Notes: generated from the sequence alone by a model not told the origin. 5,288 bases of DNA from Candidatus Faecivivens stercoravium (GCA_018712425.1 DVHA01000131.1:1-5288), one strand, 5' to 3'; counted from the stretch's first letter, positions 1-5,228 are shown. Translations and numbers: made by a program.

Positions 1-1
1 C

Positions 2-658
2 GGCCTCGCGACCGGGTCGACCCCGGTGGGGATGTACAAGGCCCTTGCCCGCAAGGCGGCGGAGGAGGGGATTGACTTTTCCCGCGTCACCACCTTTAAC
101 CTCGACGAGTACCGGGGCCTCAGCGGGGATCATCCCCAGAGCTACCGCTATTTTATGGAACAGAACCTTTTTGGCCCCCTCGCCCTCCCGCGGGAGCGGA
201 CCCATATCCCCGACGGGATGGCGGCCGACCCCGGGGAAGAGGCCGCCCGGTATGAGGCGGCGGTTGAGGCGTCCGGCGGCGTTGACATCCAGCTGCTGGG
301 CATTGGCGGCAACGGCCACATCGGCTTTAACGAGCCGGATAACCATTTCCCCGTCCGCACCCATTTGACCCCCCTGACCGAGAGCACCGTCCGGGCCAAC
401 GCCCGCTTTTTCGATTCGATGGACGAGGTCCCGCGGGAGGCGATTACGATGGGCATCGGCACCATTTTAAAATCCCGCCGGATCCTGCTCCTCGCCAGCG
501 GGGAAGGGAAGGCGGAAATCCTCTGGCGGTCGTTCTACGGCCCGGTGACGCCGCAGGTCCCGGCATCGATTTTGCAGTTCCACCCCGACGTCTGGGTCAT
601 TGCCGACTGCGCGGCTGCCGAAGTGATTGCCGAGCGGGAAGGCCTCCCGCACCACTAA
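2..658 (+). CDS. nagB: Glucosamine-6-phosphate deaminase, 5' end cut by window edge
   Basis: This enzyme converts glucosamine 6-phosphate to fructose 6-phosphate and ammonia in the cytoplasm, the last committed step of amino-sugar catabolism. The reading frame is open from base 2 and encodes 218 residues. Compared with the usual 240-270, about 35-40 N-terminal residues lie outside the window. Visible signatures, numbered from the first complete codon, are the phosphate-binding loop GLATGSTP (1-8), NLDEY with the catalytic Asp at 36, and GIGGNGHIGFNEP (100-112) with His106 and Glu111. FFDSMDEVPREAITMGIGTI (137 onward) and Lys170 of the GEGKAE stretch follow. Asn104 sits where the E. coli enzyme has Asp141; as I recall, Bacillus subtilis NagB also has Asn there, so this is a subfamily trait rather than a defect. 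The true start and any nagA partner are off the left edge. A hairpin follows 20 nt after the stop. Family assignment is secure. Confidence 0.95.
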   Translation, partial: GLATGSTPVGMYKALARKAAEEGIDFSRVTTFNLDEYRGLSGDHPQSYRYFMEQNLFGPLALPRERTHIPDGMAADPGEEAARYEAAVEASGGVDIQLLGIGGNGHIGFNEPDNHFPVRTHLTPLTESTVRANARFFDSMDEVPREAITMGIGTILKSRRILLLASGEGKAEILWRSFYGPVTPQVPASILQFHPDVWVIADCAAAEVIAEREGLPHH

Positions 659-678
659 TCAGAAGATCAAAGAAGCCA

Positions 679-711
679 AAACGCCTGTCCGGTAGCTCCA
701 GACAGGCGTTT
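679..711 (+). terminator. Hairpin after nagB, probable (possibly bidirectional) terminator
   Basis: A perfect 11-bp stem AAACGCCTGTC (679-689) pairs with GACAGGCGTTT (701-711) around an 11-nt loop, 20 nt after the nagB stop. The thymine run on the plus strand is short (TTT, then TCAGCTTG), so it is not a textbook intrinsic terminator in that direction. On the minus strand the stem is followed by TTTGGCTTCTTT, so it could also stop transcripts arriving from the dehydrogenase operon. Position between convergent genes fits a shared terminator. Confidence 0.55.
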
Positions 712-714
712 CAG

Positions 715-911
715 CTTGTCGAAAAAGTCTTTTTTGAGTATTTTTTGGGTGCTGCGCACACTTCATTATAAGCGGCAAAACCGTGGCTAGCTTCGGAAGT
801 ACAAAAAGTGGCCGCCTGGGAAAGGGCTCCGCCCCTTCCACGTGCGCGACGAATTACTTGTAATTCGTCCGGTTTTGCAAAGCAAAACCTGAACCCATTT
901 AAAAAGGGCTG
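715..911. repeat. Chain of short palindromes between convergent genes
   Basis: This fills most of the 335-base gap between nagB and the dehydrogenase; I see no gene in it. It opens with TGTCGAAAAAGTC (717-729), a motif that recurs in inverted form at 5108-5120. Three hairpins follow. The first is at 819-839, with 9-bp arms and one mismatch. The second is at 848-869, with perfect 10-bp arms GACGAATTAC and GTAATTCGTC and only TT between them. The third is at 871-889, with perfect 8-bp arms GGTTTTGC and GCAAAACC and an AAA loop. The style, several small perfect stems with tiny loops in a row, resembles elements A and B, but the sequences differ. Bases 912-993 hold nothing I recognise. Right boundary is uncertain because I found no convincing terminal inverted repeat. 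Confidence 0.55.
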
Positions 912-993
912 GACCCTAAACTTCTGATCGTCACCCGTTTCTTTGTCACTTTAACGCCAGCGCCGATTTGCGGATGTTTTCTAACGTTTTCTT

Positions 994-1944
994 TTAATCC
1001 ACCCGGTTTTTCCGCTCTCCCCGGAGGAACGCCCGGACATTCTCCACCGCCGCGTCAATCAGCCGCCCTCTGGCCTCTCTCGAAGCCCAGGCGATGTGGG
1101 GGGTGACGATGCAGTTCGGCGCTTCCAGCAGCGGCGAATCCGCCGCCATCGGTTCGGTTTCGCTCACATCCGCCCCGTATCCGGCGAGCTTCCCGCTTCC
1201 GAGCGCTTCGGCCATCGCCCGTTCATCCACCAGCGGGCCTCTGGCGGTATTTAAAAGGATGGCCCCGTCCTTCATCTTGCCCAGTTTTTCCCGTTCCATC
1301 AGGTGGAAGGTGTCCTCCGTCAGCGGGCAGTGGAGCGAAAGGATATCCGCCTCCGCCAGCAGTTCCTCCATCCCGCACCGCCGCGCGGGGTAGGGGAGCG
1401 CCTTTTCCCGCCGGGAGCAGTAGAGCACCTCCATCCCGAAGGCGTGGGCCAGCGCCCCGGCCGCCTGCCCGATCTGCCCCATCCCGAAGACACCGAACCG
1501 CTTGCCCCAAAGCTCCAGCTGGGGCGTCTCCCAGTAGCAGAAATCGGGCGCTTTGACCCATTTTCCTGCCTGCACCCCGCCGGCGTGCCGCCCCACCCGG
1601 TGGCAGAGCTCCAGCAGGAGCGCCATCGTAAACTGGGCGACCGCGTGGGTCGAATAGGCGGGGACGTTGGTGACGGCGATCCCGAGCCGGGCAGCCGCCG
1701 CGACGTCGATGTTGTTGTAGCCGGTGGCCAGCGCCCCGATGTATTTCAGCCGCGGGCACTGCTCCATCAGTTCCCCGGTGAAATAAACCTTGTTGGTGAG
1801 GACGATTTCCGCGTCCTTTGCCCGGCCCACCACCTCTTCCGGCGGCGTCCGGTCATAAACGGTGAGGCGCCCCATCTCTTCCAGCGCCTCCCAGGAGAGG
1901 TCGCCCGGGTTGACGACCGCCCCGTCCAGAATGACAATCTTCAT
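994..1944 (-). CDS. D-2-hydroxyacid dehydrogenase (glycerate dehydrogenase / hydroxypyruvate reductase-like)
   Basis: This is a soluble NAD(P)-dependent oxidoreductase that interconverts a 2-keto acid and a D-2-hydroxy acid; the likeliest substrate pair is hydroxypyruvate/D-glycerate, but the sequence does not fix it. At 316 residues it has the usual family length. An N-terminal catalytic half is followed by a Rossmann domain with GMGQIG (Gly154, Gly156, Gly159). The catalytic triad is visible as Arg235 in NTARGPLVDE, Glu264 in SETEP and His283 in TPHIAWAS. Strand beta-2 ends YCSRRE (175-180) without the Asp that favours NAD, so NADP use is possible. The ATG is 9 nt after the stop of the upstream SGNH hydrolase gene. 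Its ribosome binding site (AAGGGG, 1950-1955 on the plus strand) overlaps that stop codon, suggesting cotranscription and translational coupling. No regulatory ACT domain is present, arguing against a SerA-type phosphoglycerate dehydrogenase. Confidence 0.9.
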   Translation of the reverse strand: MKIVILDGAVVNPGDLSWEALEEMGRLTVYDRTPPEEVVGRAKDAEIVLTNKVYFTGELMEQCPRLKYIGALATGYNNIDVAAAARLGIAVTNVPAYSTHAVAQFTMALLLELCHRVGRHAGGVQAGKWVKAPDFCYWETPQLELWGKRFGVFGMGQIGQAAGALAHAFGMEVLYCSRREKALPYPARRCGMEELLAEADILSLHCPLTEDTFHLMEREKLGKMKDGAILLNTARGPLVDERAMAEALGSGKLAGYGADVSETEPMAADSPLLEAPNCIVTPHIAWASREARGRLIDAAVENVRAFLRGERKNRVD

Positions 1945-1953
1945 ACCTTCCCC

Positions 1954-2769
1954 TTAGAAAAACTTCATCAGCACTTCGGCCATCACCTGATGCCCGGCAG
2001 GGGTCGGGTGGTTGATGCCGTTGGCCAGCAGCGCCGCCACCGGGTGCCCCGCCTTGACAAACCCTTCCCAGACCTTGTAGACGTCGGCGAGGCAGGTGTT
2101 TTCCTCCGCCGCCACCTGCCGGATCAGTTTGACCCGTTCTTCCAGCGAATCGCCGGCGGGGTAGGGGAGGTTGTCGGTGCACTGCATATTCGGGGTCATC
2201 AGCACGATATCCGACCCCGTTTCCCGCTTAATCCGCCGGACAACCCGCTTGAGGGATTCGTAGAAATTCCGGTTGTCCCCCAGCTCCGGCCCCCAGTTGA
2301 GCGCCCCGTTGATGATGGTCAGGTCGGGGTCGTGGGCGATGACGTCCCGGGAGAGCCGCGCCTCCATCCCCAGCATGTTGTCCCCGGCAATCCCGGCGTT
2401 TAATACGCTGACCGACGTCGCTTCATACCGGTCGGACAGCCGGTCTTTGAACTTTTCCAGGTAGGACTGCCGCTCGTCGACCGCCTCGACCGGTTTCCCG
2501 GCCTTGATAAAGGCGGGGAAGCCGGCAAAGTCCCGCACCAGCATCTCAAAATGCCCGGCAGTGACCGAGTCCCCCAGCCCGACGACCAGGGGGTTCCGCC
2601 GCTGCAATCCCTTGCGGTCGAGGCCGTACTTGGTCAGGGAACCGCAGAAACCGGTGTTGTGTTTCATCACTTTCAGGAAATGTTCCGGTTCGCCCGAGAC
2701 GCACCCCTCAAATTCGAGGGCGTAGGCGAGGAACTCTTTGGCGTATGGCGTTTCCACGCGGGTTTTCAT
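1954..2769 (-). CDS. SGNH/GDSL-family hydrolase, substrate unknown
   Basis: Predicted serine esterase or acetylesterase of 271 residues. No signal peptide or membrane segment is evident, so it is probably cytoplasmic. Block I is GLGDSVTAGH, with the nucleophile Ser68. Block II is NAGIAGDN, with oxyanion Gly129. Block III is INGALNWG, with Asn158. Block V is NGINHPTPAGH, with His254 as probable base (His260 is the alternative). The usual DxxH aspartate of block V is not present: Gly251 occupies that place and Asn250 precedes it. About 60 residues precede block I, longer than in minimal GDSL proteins. The start is set by AAAAGGAGGA (2777-2786, plus-strand positions), 8 nt from this ATG. The frame stays open further upstream into element A but without a ribosome binding site at its first ATG. 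It is the first gene of a pair with the D-2-hydroxyacid dehydrogenase, suggesting ester cleavage feeding a hydroxy acid to the dehydrogenase; that link is only an inference. Confidence 0.85.
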   Translation of the reverse strand: MKTRVETPYAKEFLAYALEFEGCVSGEPEHFLKVMKHNTGFCGSLTKYGLDRKGLQRRNPLVVGLGDSVTAGHFEMLVRDFAGFPAFIKAGKPVEAVDERQSYLEKFKDRLSDRYEATSVSVLNAGIAGDNMLGMEARLSRDVIAHDPDLTIINGALNWGPELGDNRNFYESLKRVVRRIKRETGSDIVLMTPNMQCTDNLPYPAGDSLEERVKLIRQVAAEENTCLADVYKVWEGFVKAGHPVAALLANGINHPTPAGHQVMAEVLMKFF

Positions 2770-2776
2770 GACAGAT

Positions 2777-2786
2777 TCCTCCTTTT
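2777..2786 (-). promoter_or_regulatory. Strong ribosome binding site that fixes the SGNH hydrolase start
   Basis: Read on the minus strand, this is AAAAGGAGGA, a near-perfect Shine-Dalgarno sequence, 8 nt before the ATG at 2769. It decides between this start and an ATG 36 codons upstream that lies inside repeat element A. The edge of element A (2790) is only 3 nt beyond it. Confidence 0.8.
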
Positions 2787-2789
2787 GCT

Positions 2790-3119
2790 TACGGAAATCA
2801 ATTTTCGTCGCATTTCCTTCAAAACGCACCGAGCGGCTATGGACGTCCGAAGACCGGCCTTCCACGGCCGGTCTCATGCGGATGGAACGGGCATCCCACG
2901 CCGCGTCGAACAGCGGGTCCAGGGCTCGCTAGAGTCCTGGCGCCTCCAGGCGCGGAGCCTGGCAGAGTCCAGAGACAGAGTCTCTGGTCCATCAAAGTGA
3001 AACTTAGCGAAGCGGGTCGCAATCTCTGATTGCGATAGGGATGCAAAGCATCCCTGCGCTGACCTTAAGGGCAGCGAAATAAACTTTCCATGCTAAAAAG
3101 ACAAAAAATGATTTCCGTA
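2790..3119 (-). repeat. Element A: MITE-like palindromic repeat with terminal inverted repeats
   Basis: A 330-bp non-coding element bounded by inverted repeats. The left arm is TACGGAAATCAATTTTCGTC (2790-2809) and the right arm (3100-3119) reads, on the minus strand, TACGGAAATCATTTTTTGTC, giving 18 of 20 matches. Both ends start with TA, compatible with a TA target duplication. Internal hairpins in plus coordinates: 2851-2874 (9-bp arms), 2919-2940 (9-bp arms, one mismatch, 4-nt loop), 2946-2962, 2969-2987 (CCAGAGAC, AGA loop), 3017-3035 (TCGCAATC, TCT loop), 3037-3055 (AGGGATGC, AAA loop) and 3057-3076. The minus strand aligns with element B along the core and ends. It begins 4 nt after the methyltransferase stop and ends 3 nt before the hydrolase ribosome binding site. 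The core keeps an open reading frame on the minus strand, but I regard that as incidental. Confidence 0.8.
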
Positions 3120-3123
3120 CCGT

Positions 3124-3936
3124 TTACTCTTTCCGTCCGATGTACATCAGGTGTTCTGATAAAGCGAGCAGTTCCGGCACCTCCAGCAGCTCCTTCGATA
3201 CCTCGATCCACCTGTCGATTTCCGCCTGGCTCCGTTCCAGTAGCCAGGGCTCGTTGGCACTGAGGACCCCTTCCTGCCCGAACAGGTGCAGTTCTTTAAG
3301 CGGGAACTGCTCCATAAACGGCCGGATGCTCCGGGGGTGGACAAACCGGGCGGCGGTGAACGCCGGGCCCGTATAGTCGCCGCCCTCCCGCATCGCGCTG
3401 AAAATCGGCCGGGTTTCGGGGTTTGTAAAGTCGATTTCGATCATCCCCGGCGTCTTGAGGTCGAAGAGCAGCCCCGCCGACAGCTGGATAAACGAAACCG
3501 ACAGCGTCCCGCCGGGTTTCAGCCGCTTAAGCGCCAGCTCCACCGCCCGCACCCGGTCGGCGTCTTCCTTTAAATGGTAAAGCGGCCCCATCAGCAGCAC
3601 ATGGTCAAATTCCTCGATCGGGAGACGGTCCAGCTCCAGGCAGTTAGCTGCAAAGGCAGAAAGCTTTACACCCCTTTCCGCCGCCTTTTGCTTCGCGAGG
3701 GCGATGTTCCCCTTCGAAAGGTCGACGAGGGTCACGTCGCATCCCATCTCCGCAAAGTGGATGGAATACCGTCCCGGCCCGCCGCCGATGTCGAGGACCC
3801 GGTCGCCGGGGCGGATATATTTTTCCAGCATATGCCGGGTGAAGATAAACTCAAAGGGATGCTGTTCCAGCCTTTCCCACTCCATCTGCGCGTTTTCGTC
3901 GTAGTAGTCCTTGACGGTCTGGATGTCTTGATTCAT
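3124..3936 (-). CDS. Class I SAM-dependent methyltransferase, substrate unknown
   Basis: A cytoplasmic methyltransferase of 270 residues that transfers a methyl group from S-adenosylmethionine to an unidentified acceptor. Motif I is VLDIGGGPGRYS (47-58). The acidic residue ending beta-2 is Asp72 in VTLVDLS, and motif IV is DHVLLMGPLYHL (111-122). LKRLKPGGTLSVSF (137-149) is the usual strand beta-5 region, and a C-terminal portion of about 100 residues would form the substrate cap. The fold resembles the UbiE/YqeM type, but this does not reveal the acceptor. An in-frame GTG lies 9 nt upstream, but it overlaps the ribosome binding site AAGGAAG (3945-3951 in plus coordinates), which is correctly spaced (8 nt) for the ATG chosen here. 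It has its own strong promoter at 3987-4015. It is framed by inverted repeat elements A and B, and no terminator separates it from the hydrolase-dehydrogenase pair downstream. Confidence 0.85.
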   Translation of the reverse strand: MNQDIQTVKDYYDENAQMEWERLEQHPFEFIFTRHMLEKYIRPGDRVLDIGGGPGRYSIHFAEMGCDVTLVDLSKGNIALAKQKAAERGVKLSAFAANCLELDRLPIEEFDHVLLMGPLYHLKEDADRVRAVELALKRLKPGGTLSVSFIQLSAGLLFDLKTPGMIEIDFTNPETRPIFSAMREGGDYTGPAFTAARFVHPRSIRPFMEQFPLKELHLFGQEGVLSANEPWLLERSQAEIDRWIEVSKELLEVPELLALSEHLMYIGRKE

Positions 3937-3986
3937 GGGTGTCACTTCCTTTTCTTTTTTGCAAAACGATTGGATTTGCTGATTTC

Positions 3987-4015
3987 ATTATATCTTTTTT
4001 TAGCCGTTTCGTCAA
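3987..4015 (-). promoter_or_regulatory. Near-consensus sigma-A promoter for the methyltransferase
   Basis: On the minus strand, TTGACG (-35, 4010-4015) and a perfect TATAAT (-10, 3987-3992) are separated by exactly 17 nt that include an A7 run. The -10 box ends 50 nt before the ATG, giving a predicted 5' leader of roughly 45 nt. It starts 18 nt from the edge of element B. It may also drive the hydrolase and dehydrogenase genes by read-through across element A. Confidence 0.85.
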
Positions 4016-4033
4016 TCGTAAAGTTTCTTCCCG

Positions 4034-4279
4034 GACGGGAATCGGTTTCTGTCTAATCATTGAATGTTTATTTCGCTGCCCTTATGGCAGCGACCAAGGG
4101 TTCCCCTTGGATGGGACCAAGTTTCACTTGGATGGACCAGGACCCTAGCGGGCCCTGGACCCGCTGCCCGACGCGGCGTGAGATGTCCGCTCCACACGCG
4201 TGAGACCGGCCGTGGGAGGCCGGTCTTCGGAAGGTGACAGGCCGCTCGGAACGTTCAGTGACAGAAACCGCTTTCCGTC
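4034..4279 (+). repeat. Element B: second copy of the MITE-like repeat, inverted relative to A
   Basis: A 246-bp element with arms GACGGGAATCGGTTTCTGTC (4034-4053) and 4260-4279, whose reverse complement is GACGGAAAGCGGTTTCTGTC: 18 of 20 matches. Hairpins: CGCTGCC/GGCAGCG (4074-4092); CCAAGGG, TTC loop, CCCTTGG (4094-4110); CCAAGT, TTC loop, ACTTGG (4117-4131); CCAGGACCC with TAGC loop (4137-4158, one mismatch); and AGACCGGCC/GGCCGGTCT (4203-4226). Shared with the minus strand of element A are the GTTTATTTCGCTGCCCTTA stretch, AAGTTTCACTT, GATGGACCAG, CCCTGGACCCGCTG, CGACGCGGCGTG and the final 9-bp hairpin followed by TCGGA. Element B lacks the three extra hairpins found in A (2946-2987 and 3017-3055, in part) but has CCAAGGG, which A lacks. 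It lies between the divergent promoters of the methyltransferase and the DJ-1 gene. Confidence 0.8.
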
Positions 4280-4289
4280 TCTTTCCCGC

Positions 4290-4318
4290 TTGCCCTCCGC
4301 CCGCCGCCGTGGTATAAT
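4290..4318 (+). promoter_or_regulatory. Promoter of the DJ-1/PfpI gene with extended -10
   Basis: TTGCCC (4290-4295) and a perfect TATAAT (4313-4318) are 17 nt apart, and TGG immediately before the -10 makes it an extended -10 box. The ribosome binding site starts only 8 nt after the -10, so the predicted leader is very short, about 18 nt. The promoter begins 10 nt outside element B. Confidence 0.8.
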
Positions 4319-4342
4319 AGGGGAAAAAGGAGGATGATTTCC

Positions 4343-4900
4343 ATGAGCAAAGTGATTATTTTCCTGGCCCAGGGCCTGGAAGAGTGTGAAGCGCTGGTCC
4401 CGGCCGACCTGCTGCGCCGGGCGGGGGTCGAAGTGACGCTGGCGGCCATCGGCGGCAGCAGGACGGTCACCGGTTCCCACAACATTGTGATCGAAGCCGA
4501 CACCCTGGCGGAAGACGCCGCCCTGTCCGACTACGACGCGCTGTTTTTACCGGGCGGCCTCCCCGGCACCACCCACCTTGCTGAGAGCGGCCTGGTCAAA
4601 GAGGCGGTCCTCTCCTTCCACAAAGCCGGCAAGATCATCTCGGCCATCTGCGCCGCCCCCAGCATCTTCGGTTCGCTGGGCCTGCTGGAAGGCAAAAACG
4701 CCACCTCCCATCCCAGCTTTGAGGACAAGCTGACCGGCGCCCACGTCACCGGTCACCTCGTCGACGTCGACGGCAACATCACGACTGGCCGCGGCCTCGG
4801 GGCGGCGATCCCCTTCGGCCTCTCGCTCGTCCAGCAGCTGGTCGGTCGGGAAAAGGCGGAGGAAATCGCAAAGGCGATTGCCTATCCCTACGAATTCTAA
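4343..4900 (+). CDS. DJ-1/PfpI family protein (YajL/DJ-1 subfamily)
   Basis: A 185-residue cytoplasmic protein of the DJ-1/ThiJ/PfpI superfamily, near the normal length of the DJ-1 subgroup. Members have been described as chaperones, glyoxalase III or methylglyoxal-protein repair enzymes; which activity applies here cannot be told. Conserved features are the conserved glutamate region GLEECEALVPADLLRRAG (11-28), FLPGGLPGT (68-76), the nucleophile elbow AICAAPSIFG with Cys103, the NATSHPSFED stretch (119-128), and TTGRGLGAAIPFGLSLV (147-163) with the conserved Arg150. The start used has AAGGAGG (4327-4333) 9 nt upstream; an in-frame ATG at 4334 abuts that site and is unlikely. It is a single-gene transcription unit: its own promoter at 4290-4318 and a terminator hairpin at 4915-4940. 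Confidence 0.9.
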   Translation: MSKVIIFLAQGLEECEALVPADLLRRAGVEVTLAAIGGSRTVTGSHNIVIEADTLAEDAALSDYDALFLPGGLPGTTHLAESGLVKEAVLSFHKAGKIISAICAAPSIFGSLGLLEGKNATSHPSFEDKLTGAHVTGHLVDVDGNITTGRGLGAAIPFGLSLVQQLVGREKAEEIAKAIAYPYEF

Positions 4901-4914
4901 AACGGCAGCAAAAA

Positions 4915-4940
4915 AGAGCCTTCCCCCGGGGAGGCTCCTT
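4915..4940 (+). terminator. Terminator-like hairpin after the DJ-1 gene, degraded T-run
   Basis: AGAGCCTTCC and GGGAGGCTC form a GC-rich stem 15 nt after the stop codon. It is preceded by A6 but followed by CTTGAGA rather than a thymine run. A near-identical copy with a proper T-run lies at 5126-5153, so this copy may be a terminator that lost its tail when the element at 4945-5121 arrived. Confidence 0.6.
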
Positions 4941-4944
4941 GAGA

Positions 4945-5121
4945 CTGTCGAAAAACAAGTTTTTCGACAGGATAACATCGGAACTGCATGCCTCCCTGCG
5001 GTCGACACTTGTTCCGATCAAGGTATTTTTTCCGCCGTACATGCCGCCGGAAAAAATGTGATTTAATTTTTTGAGCGCATCGGAAAGTTTCTTTCCTTTT
5101 TTGGCAAGACTTTCTCGACAG
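4945..5121. repeat. Palindromic element between duplicated terminators
   Basis: A non-coding stretch of 177 bases containing a perfect 12-bp palindrome CTGTCGAAAAAC / GTTTTTCGACAG (4945-4956, 4959-4970) with AA between. It also holds CGGAAC ... GTTCCG (4979-4984 and 5011-5016), a perfect 10-bp inverted repeat ATTTTTTCCG / CGGAAAAAAT (5025-5034, 5048-5057), and GGAAAG-TTT-CTTTCC followed by T6 (5082-5102), itself terminator-like. Its outer ends are inverted copies of each other: CTGTCGAAAAA at 4945-4955 and CTGTCGAGAAA read backwards from 5121. I see no gene here. Confidence 0.6.
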
Positions 5122-5125
5122 GTTG

Positions 5126-5153
5126 AGAGCCTTCCTCCGGGGAGGCTCTTTTT
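5126..5153 (+). terminator. Intrinsic terminator with UNCG tetraloop
   Basis: A 10-bp stem (one G-T pair) AGAGCCTTCC (5126-5135) with GGGAGGCTCT (5140-5149), closed by a TCCG loop of the stable UNCG class and followed by a T5 tract to 5153. It is a textbook rho-independent terminator and matches the hairpin at 4915-4937 in 22 of 23 positions. It probably ends DJ-1 transcripts that pass the first copy and insulates the next gene. Confidence 0.85.
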
Positions 5154-5228
5154 ACTAAAAGTTCACACCTTCTCCAGCAAATCTCCATCTTCTCCCCACA
5201 AACCTTCCTGCCTTTCCGGCCGCCTTTC

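Noticed and set aside
308..319. Asn in place of the E. coli catalytic Asp141 in NagB
   Set aside because: From memory the Bacillus-type enzyme has the same Asn in this motif, so it is a subfamily feature, not a mutation of interest.
765..770. TATAAT-like box on the minus strand within the nagB-dehydrogenase gap
   Set aside because: No -35 at a suitable distance and no minus-strand gene immediately downstream; it points toward the 3' end of nagB.
1303..2403. Long plus-strand open frame (366 codons) opposite the dehydrogenase and hydrolase genes
   Set aside because: Both opposite-strand genes have clear family motifs. The plus frame is rich in Pro, Arg, Gly and Val, has no recognisable domain, and is the usual antisense artefact of GC-rich DNA.
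2770..2877. N-terminal extension of the SGNH hydrolase by 36 residues from an upstream in-frame ATG
   Set aside because: The extension lies inside repeat element A and has no ribosome binding site at its ATG, while the downstream ATG has an excellent one at 8 nt.
2790..3119. Riboswitch or known structured leader upstream of the hydrolase gene
   Set aside because: I recognise no conserved riboswitch core; the same sequence appears in element B in another context and orientation, so it behaves as a repeat.
3943..3945. GTG start for the methyltransferase three codons upstream
   Set aside because: It overlaps the ribosome binding site, whereas the ATG at 3936 is spaced 8 nt from it.
4094..4158. 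CRISPR array or simple tandem repeat
   Set aside because: The units are hairpins with different stems and 5-6 nt linkers, not identical repeats with unique spacers of constant length, and no cas gene is present.
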